DNA of 15,032 nt from assembly GCA_050693035.1 (NCBI GenBank), contig JBOGWB010000014.1:1-15032 (forward strand), given 5' to 3'. Position 1 is the first letter of the stretch, and each line of letters starts with the position of its first letter. This stretch comes from DASYVD01 sp050693035 (lineage in GTDB: Bacteria > Actinomycetota > UBA4738 > CALAEC01). The position numbers and the translations under genes are program-made. The notes beneath the pieces were generated by a model, which made no database searches, was not told the DNA's origin, and saw nothing but the letters and a program-made list of their open reading frames with translations. Shown piece after piece: positions 1 to 5,887 of this stretch.

Positions 1-275
1 ACGTAGGGCATCCCCACCCGGCCGGCCTGCTCAGCCACCACGTCCTGGGCCTGCTTCTTCGTCCCCACGAACAGGACCACGCCGTCCCGGCGGGCGAGCT
101 CCCGAACGAACTCGTAGGTCCGCTCCACGCCGCGGAGGGTTTTCTCCAGATCGATCACGTAGATGCCGCCGCGCTCTCCGTAGATGTAGCGGCGCATCTT
201 GGGGTTCCACCGGCGCGTCTGATGGCCGAAATGGACCCCGGATTCGAGGAGCTGCCGTCGCGTGACGACGGTCAT
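1..275 (-). CDS. rpsB: 30S ribosomal protein S2, N-terminal part (cut by window edge)
   Basis: This is the first 91 or so residues of ribosomal protein S2, a late-assembling protein of the 30S subunit; the gene runs off the left edge. The N-terminus reads MTVVTRRQLLESGVHFGH, and the conserved S2 stretches RRWNPKM, YIYGERGGIYVIDL and VLFVGTKKQAQ follow. The ATG at 273-275 is preceded by a strong Shine-Dalgarno, AAGGGAGG (283-290 on the minus strand), with 7 bases between, so the start is secure. It is the last gene of the window in transcription order and probably heads an rpsB-tsf unit beyond the edge; that is inferred from usual gene order. It has its own candidate promoter and a structured leader of about 113 bases. 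Confidence 0.97.
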   Translation of the reverse strand, partial: MTVVTRRQLLESGVHFGHQTRRWNPKMRRYIYGERGGIYVIDLEKTLRGVERTYEFVRELARRDGVVLFVGTKKQAQDVVAEQAGRVGMPY

Positions 276-388
276 GGACGAACCTCCCTTCGGTTTCTCC
301 TCCGCCCGGCTCATCTCCGTCCCCACCCGCCGCCGGCGGGACCGAGGGACGGATCCCCGGACGTGTGTATTCGGCCTCGCAGGCCGGT
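276..388 (-). promoter_or_regulatory. Structured 5' leader of rpsB
   Basis: This stretch lies between the putative transcription start and the rpsB ATG. Two perfect stems are visible. A 6-bp stem with a 3-base loop lies at 372-386 (CGGCCT/AGGCCG), almost at the predicted RNA 5' end. A two-stage hairpin lies at 316-353: the outer stem pairs 316-323 with 346-353 (8 bp), and the inner stem pairs 326-331 with 335-340 (6 bp, 3-base loop). The minus-strand segment TCCCTCGG (342-349), part of the outer stem, can instead pair with CCGAAGGGA (285-293) over the Shine-Dalgarno, with one bulged A. S2 is known to autoregulate rpsB-tsf in E. coli; a similar role here is inference. Confidence 0.45.
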
Positions 389-393
389 TGGTC

Positions 394-402
394 AGTCTAG
401 CA
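394..402 (-). promoter_or_regulatory. Candidate rpsB promoter, extended -10 box
   Basis: The minus strand reads TGCTAGACT, an extended -10 (TGN followed by TANNNT). It lies just after the upstream membrane-protein gene stops at 429. No convincing -35 box is seen; a weak TCGA-containing hexamer sits about 16 bases upstream. The predicted start at about 388 would place the 372-386 hairpin at the 5' end of the mRNA. Confidence 0.4.
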
Positions 403-428
403 GACGGTCTCCGGCCCTCGACGCGGCC

Positions 429-1601
429 TTACCGGCGCCCGCCCTTGCGGGTTCCGCGGTCCCTCCGGCCGGCCTTTCCGCCTTTCCCCTTGCCGGAAGG
501 CTTCTCGGATGTCTTGCCCGTCGCCTTTGCCGAGTCCTTGCCGGCGACCGCTCGGGAGGAAGCGCTCCGTGAGTCCCTCTTCTCGGAGGGCCCCCCGGAC
601 GACGCCTTGGCCGGCCCGGACCGCCTTCCCCGCCCCCGACCGCGGGCCGCCCGCCGTGCCGCCTCCCGTCGAGTGTCCTCGGCGAGGACGTGTTCTCGGA
701 CCGCGTCCCACCGGTACGCCAGCGCCCCCAAGACCGCAACGTGGCCGAACGTCGCCAAGAGTGCCACCCCCCACGTCAGGAGGGAAGGGGTGGCAGGGGA
801 CGACTCGCCCGCGGCAGCGGTGGCGCCGACCCCCGCGTACAGCACGACAGCGAAGTACAACACCACGAGCGTGAGGTGACGGGCACCGGGGAGCCGCGAG
901 GCCCGGAACCCGATCCGGAGGGCAGCGCCCGCGGGAACCCTCTCGGCGGCGGCCACGACGGGAGCAAACCCCAGGAAATGCAGTCCCAGCACCAGGATCA
1001 CCAGCACGGCGGCCGGGCCCAGGAGCGACTGCACGAAGAGCAGCAGGAAGAGGAACAGGCCCACCTCCGCCCCGTAGATGCCGAAGACGGTCACCGCCAC
1101 CCGGGGCAGTCGCCGCAGGGCCGCGCGCGGGTCGGCCTTCCCCCGAACCGCTCCGTGCACGAGGAGGGCCATCGATCCCAGGATCAATCCTCGAACCACG
1201 CCGAGGGCCACCACCGAGGCGAGGGCCAGGGTGGACGAGACTCGGATGAGGGACTGAACCACACCGACGTCGAGGGGGACGTGGACGGGAGGCAGTCCCA
1301 TCACGTAGACCATCCCCTGGGCAGAGAGCGCGGCGTCGAGGAGGTTGAAGCCTCCCCACAGAGCGAGCAGACCGAGGAAGGCGACGGTAAGGACGGCAGC
1401 CGAGCTGCCCGCGGCGAGGGCTCCCCGACGAATCGACTCTCCGAGCGGAGGGAACGGAGAGACCGTGGGTTGCCGGGGGGCGAGGATGCGGCGGAACCAA
1501 CCTCCACGTTCTCCGGTGCCGGTCCCTTCCTTCGTCGTGGAGAGGGGCTGGGGTGGGACCTCCGCGGGAGCCCTCCTTCGCCGACGGCGCCGGTTGCTCA
1601 C
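429..1601 (-). CDS. Polytopic membrane protein with long basic C-terminal tail, unknown function
   Basis: I do not recognise this 390-residue protein. It begins with an Arg-rich stretch (SNRRRRRRRAP). About six hydrophobic segments follow, near residues 60-90, 110-150 (probably two), 165-215 (two), 245-265 and 275-300. The last 84 residues (307-390) are almost entirely Arg, Lys, Gly, Ser and Ala with no hydrophobic segment, so this is probably a disordered, strongly positive tail. The GTG start (1599-1601) overlaps the stop of the propeller gene in a GTGA junction, with GGAGAGG just upstream, so the two are probably translationally coupled. A basic tail on a membrane protein next to a ribosomal gene could bind ribosomes, RNA or anionic lipid, but that is speculation. 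High GC at third positions and consistent hydrophobic blocks argue for a real gene. Confidence 0.8.
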   Translation of the reverse strand: MSNRRRRRRRAPAEVPPQPLSTTKEGTGTGERGGWFRRILAPRQPTVSPFPPLGESIRRGALAAGSSAAVLTVAFLGLLALWGGFNLLDAALSAQGMVYVMGLPPVHVPLDVGVVQSLIRVSSTLALASVVALGVVRGLILGSMALLVHGAVRGKADPRAALRRLPRVAVTVFGIYGAEVGLFLFLLLFVQSLLGPAAVLVILVLGLHFLGFAPVVAAAERVPAGAALRIGFRASRLPGARHLTLVVLYFAVVLYAGVGATAAAGESSPATPSLLTWGVALLATFGHVAVLGALAYRWDAVREHVLAEDTRREAARRAARGRGRGRRSGPAKASSGGPSEKRDSRSASSRAVAGKDSAKATGKTSEKPSGKGKGGKAGRRDRGTRKGGRR

Positions 1602-2989
1602 GCCTCTCCTCCTCCGGTGCCGACATCCGTTCCAGCGGGCCCACCCGGGCCGCTTCCCAGCCGTCTGAACAGCATGAGCAGCCCGCCTCCCACAACCAGC
1701 GCTGCGACGGCGAAGTTCAGCAGGGCCCGACCCAGGAAGAGCGTGGTGGGCGAAGGCTCCGCCAGCAGGCTCCCCTCGGGATCGTGCTCCAGGGCAAGGA
1801 GCCGGCCCCTCACCCCCTGGACCGCCAGGTACAGACGCTCACCGTCGGAGGCCACCGCGCCTACCGGCCCTGCGCCGAGGACCCGCTTCCAGACCAGGAG
1901 CCCCGAGCTGACATCGATCGCCGACGCCTGGCCCACCCCGTCGCCTACCACGGCTGCGCCCCCCGCGAGCGCGGGGGAGGCATCCACCAGGTCGCCCGGG
2001 AATCGAAAGATCCACTCCACCTCACCCGATCCCGGGTTCAGCTGATAGAGGTGGCCGGCCCGGTCTCCCAAGACCACCTCATCACCAGCCGCGGGGACGA
2101 GCCGAGCGCTGAACGGCGCCCTGGCCCGAGCTCTCCATCGCTCGGCTCCCGTGGCGGCGTCGAAGGCATGGATCATGAAGTCCCCCAGCCCGACGAAGGC
2201 GGTGCCCCCGGCCACGGAGACGGACGACACTCCGATGGCCGGGCCGGACGGCGGGAAGCGCCACCGTTCGCGACCGGTCGAGGCATCCAGCGCATAGACC
2301 GTCGCCGCACCTGACGAGAAATCCTCGGCGGCCACGAACACGAGGCCGTCCGCCACGGCGGGGGAAGTGTCCAGACGGCCTTGAGCCCGGTATTCCCACG
2401 CCCGCGTCCCCTCATCCGCCTCGAGCGCGACCACTCGGCCGTCGGACGTGCCGACATAGACGCGCCCCTCGGCGACGGCCGGTCCTCCCAGCGCTGGGGC
2501 CCGGGTCCGGACGCTCCAGGCGGGCTCGGCGTCCTCGAGTCGAACCGCGGTGATCGTGGCCTCGCTCCCCCGCCCTTCAGAGAAGATCACCAGGCTTCCG
2601 GCGATCGCGGCGGGCCCTCCCGGCCCGGCCTCCCGATCCGCCTCCCACACGGAACGACCGCTCTCCCGGTCGACGGCCCTCACTCGCTCCGTTTCCACCA
2701 CGATGACCACGTTCTCGGCGACCGTGGGCCCCGCCAGAGGCTCCAGGTCGGGAACCGTCCATGCCTCACGGTACGGAGGCGGGGGGCCCTCGGTGCTTCC
2801 GGAGTGTGCGGGATCCCCCCCGACCATGGGCCAGGGATGAAGCTGGTCCCCTTCCTGGACGGCCCCCCGGCCCGACCACCCGAGGCCGCGAGCCTGTCCG
2901 GACATCGTTGCCACGGCCATGGTCAGGCCGAGCACGGTACAGACCCCGGCGAAGGACAGCAGCCAGCGAACCGAGCGAGAGACGCACAC
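1598..2989 (-). CDS. Membrane-anchored PQQ-like beta-propeller protein
   Basis: This is a 463-residue protein of the PQQ-binding-like (BamB/quinoprotein-type) beta-propeller fold. Residues 9-29 form an N-terminal hydrophobic segment. HPWPMVGGDPAHSG (51-64) is the usual entry motif of these propellers. Repeated blades follow with the pattern 'G.VYVGTSDGRVVALEADEG..W' (for example VYALDASTGRERWRF and IHAFDAATGAERWRA), about seven in all. A second hydrophobic segment lies at about 419-441, followed by RR and a Gly-rich tail. The propeller is therefore probably outside the membrane and anchored at both ends. Such domains often act as protein-binding platforms; I see no dehydrogenase domain or obvious cofactor site. 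The GTG start at 2987-2989 has no Shine-Dalgarno but lies 8 bases after TAGAAT, suggesting a leaderless message. The downstream membrane-protein gene overlaps by 4 bases. Confidence 0.88.
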   Translation of the reverse strand: MCVSRSVRWLLSFAGVCTVLGLTMAVATMSGQARGLGWSGRGAVQEGDQLHPWPMVGGDPAHSGSTEGPPPPYREAWTVPDLEPLAGPTVAENVVIVVETERVRAVDRESGRSVWEADREAGPGGPAAIAGSLVIFSEGRGSEATITAVRLEDAEPAWSVRTRAPALGGPAVAEGRVYVGTSDGRVVALEADEGTRAWEYRAQGRLDTSPAVADGLVFVAAEDFSSGAATVYALDASTGRERWRFPPSGPAIGVSSVSVAGGTAFVGLGDFMIHAFDAATGAERWRARARAPFSARLVPAAGDEVVLGDRAGHLYQLNPGSGEVEWIFRFPGDLVDASPALAGGAAVVGDGVGQASAIDVSSGLLVWKRVLGAGPVGAVASDGERLYLAVQGVRGRLLALEHDPEGSLLAEPSPTTLFLGRALLNFAVAALVVGGGLLMLFRRLGSGPGGPAGTDVGTGGGEA

Positions 2990-2997
2990 GGGCGCCC

Positions 2998-3003
2998 ATT
3001 CTA
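2998..3003 (-). promoter_or_regulatory. Candidate -10 box of the propeller gene (possibly leaderless)
   Basis: TAGAAT on the minus strand fits TANNNT and ends 8 bases before the GTG start, where no Shine-Dalgarno is present. Transcription would begin at or within a base or two of the start codon. No -35 box is recognisable. Confidence 0.35.
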
Positions 3004-3020
3004 GGAGGACCGCTCTGGAG

Positions 3021-3038
3021 GCGCCGGTTTCACGGCGC
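3021..3038. other. Stem-loop in the M23/propeller gap
   Basis: GCGCCG and CGGCGC form a perfect 6-bp stem around a 6-base loop (3027-3032). It lies upstream of the candidate -10 box of the propeller gene. No U-tract follows on either strand. It could be a second part of a termination region or an operator-like dyad; nothing in the sequence decides this. Confidence 0.3.
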
Positions 3039-3070
3039 TGGGGCCCTCGTGGGAGGAGCTCGACGACGCC

Positions 3071-3088
3071 TCCGGAGATGGCTCCGGA
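3071..3088 (-). terminator. Hairpin directly after the M23 gene, terminator-like
   Basis: A perfect 7-bp stem (TCCGGAG/CTCCGGA) with a 4-base loop begins immediately after the TAG stop of the M23 gene at 3089-3091. There is no run of T after it on the minus strand, but actinobacterial terminators often lack one. Its position, and the new promoter-like box 70 bases further on, support a transcription boundary. Confidence 0.4.
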
Positions 3089-3673
3089 CTAGTGGATGGC
3101 CAATCGCGCGATCCCCACGAGCACGGGTTCTTCGAGGGGGGCGAGATGGATCATTCCGACGAGTGAACCTCCTCCAAGGAGGAGGAGCGGGTCGATGTAA
3201 ACGTCTCCCACCCTGGCTCCGAAGTGCAGGTGTGGGGGCACCCGGGTTGGATGGCCCGACCCGGTGGCACCGATCGGCTGGCCCGCACCGACGCGGTCGC
3301 CGCGGCTCACGGATACGGCCGAGAGCCACGAGTACGTGGTCCGCACGCCGTCGGGGTGGTCGATGGAGATGAACAGAGAGCCGGCGACCCACCCCGCGAA
3401 CGCCACTACTCCGGGACCCGCCGCCCGGAGCGGAGATCCGACAGGTGCGGCGATGTCGATGCCCCGATGTCCCGGACCGTAGAGCCTGCTCGGTGGCTCG
3501 AAGGGCGAGATGACCGGCCCGCGGACCGGCCAAACGTAACCGCCATGATCTGGGCCGCCCTGGGGGCGGATCTGCTCCCGGGTGGCCGCAGCAGAAGCTC
3601 TCCCCGGGGTCAGGACAACGACGACCAACGCCGCACCAAGGACAGCAACGGGACGAACGCGACCGAGTGCCAT
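3089..3673 (-). CDS. Secreted M23-family (LytM-like) peptidase or peptidase-like protein
   Basis: This 194-residue protein has a signal peptide (hydrophobic core about 9-21, likely cleavage after ASA, residue 28). A small LytM/peptidase M23 domain follows, the fold of zinc enzymes that cut peptidoglycan cross-bridges. The first motif is GHRGID, with H69 and D73 as zinc ligands. The last is PPHLHFG, with H148 catalytic and H150 a zinc ligand. The middle YxHL motif, which supplies a second catalytic His in LytM, reads TYSWLS here, with Trp116 in place of His. I recall the rpsB-adjacent actinobacterial relatives having TYEPV there, so this may be a subfamily trait and the protein may be weakly active or regulatory. 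The ATG start is supported by GGAGG 7 bases upstream. That ribosome-binding site can be buried in a hairpin. Confidence 0.92.
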   Translation of the reverse strand: MALGRVRPVAVLGAALVVVVLTPGRASAAATREQIRPQGGPDHGGYVWPVRGPVISPFEPPSRLYGPGHRGIDIAAPVGSPLRAAGPGVVAFAGWVAGSLFISIDHPDGVRTTYSWLSAVSVSRGDRVGAGQPIGATGSGHPTRVPPHLHFGARVGDVYIDPLLLLGGGSLVGMIHLAPLEEPVLVGIARLAIH

Positions 3674-3678
3674 GCGCG

Positions 3679-3700
3679 GACCTCCTCGTGCCCGGAGGTC
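3679..3700 (-). promoter_or_regulatory. Hairpin that sequesters the Shine-Dalgarno of the M23 gene
   Basis: On the minus strand GACCTCC (3694-3700) and GGAGGTC (3679-3685) form a perfect 7-bp stem around an 8-base loop. The 3' arm is the Shine-Dalgarno of the M23 gene, 5 bases from its ATG at the end of the stem. The candidate promoter at 3713-3718 would start the RNA just before the hairpin. This arrangement would hold translation down until the stem opens. Whether heat, a protein, a ligand or nothing opens it cannot be read from sequence. Confidence 0.5.
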
Positions 3701-3712
3701 AGTACGCCGACG

Positions 3713-3718
3713 ATCCTA
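3713..3718 (-). promoter_or_regulatory. Candidate -10 box of the M23 gene
   Basis: The minus strand reads GCTAGGAT, containing TAGGAT (TANNNT), in the 92-base gap between the whiG stop and the M23 start. Transcription would begin near 3706, giving a leader of about 32 bases that consists mostly of the Shine-Dalgarno hairpin. There is no clear -35 box. Confidence 0.35.
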
Positions 3719-3765
3719 GCCGGAGGGTCTGACAGAGAAGATCGAGCGGGTCTCGAGGGGTCGGG

Positions 3766-4581
3766 TCAGGCTTCGCTTCGCTCGACCAACGAGTCCCGGA
3801 GGTTGTGTACCGCCTTCGTGTGGATCTGGCACACGCGCGACTCGGTCACTCCCAGGACTTCGCCGATCTCAGCGAGGGTGAGCCCCTCGAAGTAGTACAA
3901 GGTGATGACGATCTTCTCTCGCTCCGACAACGAGTTGATCGCAGCAGCCAGGAGCCCCCGCATCTCCTGACCCTCCAGCTCGGAGGTCGGATCGGAGCTG
4001 GCCGCGTCGGCCAGGGTGTCGAGGAGCGAACGCCGCTCACCCCGCTCATCCCCCACCGATACCAATTCCTCCAGGGCCATCACGGAGACGAACGAGATCT
4101 GATTCACCACATCGTGCAACTCCCGGACCGTGATCCCCAGGTGATCGGCGACCTCACTGTCGGTGGGCGCCCGGTGAAGCTTGGACTCCAGGCCCGAGTG
4201 GGCCTTCTCGACCTCCCGGGCTTTGAACCGGATCGATCGCGGCACCCAGTCCATGGCCCGCAGCTCGTCGATGATAGCTCCCTTGATCCGAGAGATGGCG
4301 TAGGTCTCGAACTTGACCTGTCGGCTCATGTCGAACTTCTCGAGGGCATCCATGAGCCCGAACATCCCGTACGACACGAGGTCGGCGCGCTCGACGGTGT
4401 GGGGGAGCCCCGCAGCCAACCGCCCCACGACGTACTTGACCAGCGGCGCGTAGTGGAGGATCAGTCGCTCACGAGCGGGTGGAGCTCCGGTCGCCTTGAA
4501 CTCGTGCCAGAGCCGGTCGAGCTCGTTGAGCTCATCGGGGGTGAGCCTTTCTCGCTTGCGGGGTGCGGTCGCTCTCGACAT
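3766..4581 (-). CDS. whiG: RNA polymerase sigma factor of the WhiG/FliA family
   Basis: This 271-residue sigma-70-family factor lacks region 1.1. Region 2 covers about 36-110, including LILHYAPLVKYVVGRLA, ERADLVSYGMFGLMDALEKFD and the -10 recognition stretch FETYAISRIKGAIIDELRAMDWVPR. Region 3 covers about 115-185, and region 4 about 210-262 with the helix-turn-helix LTLAEIGEVLGVTESRVCQIHTKA. The sequence fits WhiG, which starts aerial-hypha sporulation in Streptomyces, and FliA, which runs flagellar genes. Which role applies cannot be told from the window: no flagellar or sporulation gene, anti-sigma factor or obvious target promoter is seen. The ATG at 4579-4581 shares one base with the xerC stop (TGATG); a GTG one codon earlier is also possible. 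Both point to coupling with xerC. Confidence 0.93.
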   Translation of the reverse strand: MSRATAPRKRERLTPDELNELDRLWHEFKATGAPPARERLILHYAPLVKYVVGRLAAGLPHTVERADLVSYGMFGLMDALEKFDMSRQVKFETYAISRIKGAIIDELRAMDWVPRSIRFKAREVEKAHSGLESKLHRAPTDSEVADHLGITVRELHDVVNQISFVSVMALEELVSVGDERGERRSLLDTLADAASSDPTSELEGQEMRGLLAAAINSLSEREKIVITLYYFEGLTLAEIGEVLGVTESRVCQIHTKAVHNLRDSLVERSEA

Positions 4582-5495
4582 CACGCCCTCGGGTGGCTGG
4601 ATCGGTAGGCGCCGAAGAGCCGGCTCCGTGACACGTGGGTGTAGCGCTGCGTGTTGGCCAGGCTGGCGTGGCCCAGGAGCTCTTGCACGGATCGGATGTC
4701 GGCCCCTCCTTCCATCAGGTGGGTCGCGAACGAGTGACGCAGTGTGTGGGGGCTCGCCCGGCGGTCCGGCAGCACCCGTTTGACATAATTCTCCACCAGA
4801 CTTCTTACGTCCCGGGAGCCGATTCTCCTGCGCCGCCGGTTGAAGAACAGCGCGGCCTGCGATCCGGAATCCTCAGGGGAGATGGCGCCGCGGGCCCACC
4901 TCAGGTACTCGGACACAGCGCCCGCCGCCACGTCCCCGATGGGGACCTCCCGCTCCCGTCCCCCCTTGCCCAGGACGCGAACCCGGGGGCCATCGAGATC
5001 AACGTCGTCGACGTCCAGACCGCAGAGCTCCGAGACGCGGAGACCCGCCGCATAGAGCATCTCCAGGACGGCTCGGTCCCGCACGAGGTAGGGATCGTCG
5101 CCGGCCGGGGCCTCCACCAGCGCATCCGCTTCCCGCGCCTTCAGGACGGTCGGCAGCAGGCTGGGGACCTTCGGTGCGGAAAGCTGCGAGGCGGGGTTGG
5201 CGGCCACTACCCCCCGCCGGGCCTGGTAACGGTAGAAGGAGCGGACCGCTGCCGTCTTCCGAGCGATCGACGCCCGGGAATACTCTCGGGAGCCCAGGTG
5301 GGCCAGCCACCGACGGAGGAGCGGGTATCCGGCGTCCTCGAAGGAGGAACCTCCCCGGGCAAGGAAGATCGCCAGCCCGACCAGGTCGCTCCGGTAAGCC
5401 GCTGACGTATGCAGGCTAAGCCGACGTTCGAGCGATAGGTGCTGCACGAACCGCTCGATCAGCTCGGCATCCCGTGGGGAAGGCGTGTCCGGCAC
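4581..5495 (-). CDS. xerC: Tyrosine recombinase XerC
   Basis: This site-specific recombinase acts with XerD at dif sites to resolve chromosome dimers before division. With the chosen start it has 304 residues, normal for Xer proteins. The N-terminal SAM-like DNA-binding domain covers about 8-95 (TSAAYRSDLVGLAIFL, RKTAAVRSFYRY). The catalytic domain carries R153 (AAGLRVSEL), K178 (GKGGRERE), H250 and R253 (HTLRHSFATHLMEGG), H276 (LLGHASLANTQRYTHV) and Tyr285 as nucleophile. I chose the GTG at 5493-5495 because AGGAG lies 5 bases upstream and the family begins about here. The frame stays open upstream for 92 more codons, but that part does not resemble Xer. The assignment to XerC rather than XerD rests on gene order next to dprA. 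The stop overlaps the whiG start. Confidence 0.94.
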   Translation of the reverse strand: MPDTPSPRDAELIERFVQHLSLERRLSLHTSAAYRSDLVGLAIFLARGGSSFEDAGYPLLRRWLAHLGSREYSRASIARKTAAVRSFYRYQARRGVVAANPASQLSAPKVPSLLPTVLKAREADALVEAPAGDDPYLVRDRAVLEMLYAAGLRVSELCGLDVDDVDLDGPRVRVLGKGGREREVPIGDVAAGAVSEYLRWARGAISPEDSGSQAALFFNRRRRRIGSRDVRSLVENYVKRVLPDRRASPHTLRHSFATHLMEGGADIRSVQELLGHASLANTQRYTHVSRSRLFGAYRSSHPRA

Positions 5496-5547
5496 GACGG
5501 CTCCTGTAGACGGTGACAAGTCTTGTAACACAAAGGGCTCTGCCCGC

Positions 5548-5826
5548 CTAGGATGTCGGCACGAAACCGGGCCGACCCAAGGGCTGGGCCAAAAGTCCTT
5601 TCCGTGACGGATCCGGGGGTCTGTGGGACCATGGGATCTCCCGGACAAGGAAAGCGATGACGTGATCACTCCGGTAGTCGGGCACCCGGTCTGAGAGCTG
5701 GAACGCCTCAGGCGCATCAGAGATGCGCAGATCGAGGCGTACGTCCGGTCGGTCGGCCGGAAGAACGGCAAGCGAGGGCTCCTCTCTCGCCTCGGCCTGC
5801 GCCGGGATCGCCCTCGAGACGACCAC
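5548..5826 (-). CDS. Doubtful small ORF in the dprA-xerC gap
   Basis: The gap between dprA and xerC (5496-5887) has no recognisable gene. One frame encodes 92 residues from a GTG at 5824-5826 with GGAGG 8 bases upstream, and includes a reasonable-looking stretch (RPDVRLDLRISDAPEAFQLSDR). I recognise no family. G or C ends about 73% of its codons by hand count, which I judge lower than in the surrounding genes. A 14-bp hairpin lies inside it. It is as likely to be noncoding leader or spacer as a gene. Near xerC the gap also holds a loose inverted repeat (5612-5617 with 5640-5645). Confidence 0.2.
   Translation of the reverse strand: MVVSRAIPAQAEAREEPSLAVLPADRPDVRLDLRISDAPEAFQLSDRVPDYRSDHVIAFLVREIPWSHRPPDPSRKGLLAQPLGRPGFVPTS
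5703..5740. repeat. Long two-stage inverted repeat between dprA and xerC
   Basis: The outer arms ACGCCTC (5703-5709) and GAGGCGT (5734-5740) pair over 7 bp. The inner arms GCGCATC (5712-5718) and GATGCGC (5722-5728) pair over 7 bp around a 3-base loop. The total is 14 perfect pairs with a small asymmetric internal loop. There is no T-run on either side. It lies 150 bases after dprA and 208 bases before xerC. It may be a terminator, a leader element of xerC-whiG, or a DNA dyad. Confidence 0.45.
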
Positions 5827-5887
5827 GCCTTCGACCTCCGGGATCGAGGCGAGGACGTCTGGGCGGTCCTTCGCTACTAGTCGCTCA

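Noticed and set aside
397..1695. An alternative 432-codon minus-strand frame over the membrane-protein gene
   Set aside because: It is Arg/Pro/Gly-rich with no hydrophobic pattern and overlaps the end of the propeller gene by about 100 bases. The 429-1601 frame has clear membrane segments and a GTGA junction.
690..2045. A 451-codon open frame on the plus strand opposite the membrane-protein gene and the end of the propeller gene
   Set aside because: It is low-complexity (Gln, Gly, Arg, Glu, His), has no ribosome-binding site, and mirrors a minus-strand frame with proper hydrophobic segments and a coupled start.
5520..5530. Small palindrome TTGT-N3-ACAA upstream of xerC as an operator
   Set aside because: Only 4-bp arms; expected by chance and without a second copy nearby.
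5496..5771. N-terminal extension of XerC by 92 codons
   Set aside because: The added part does not look like a Xer domain. The shorter form has AGGAG at correct spacing and the family's normal length.
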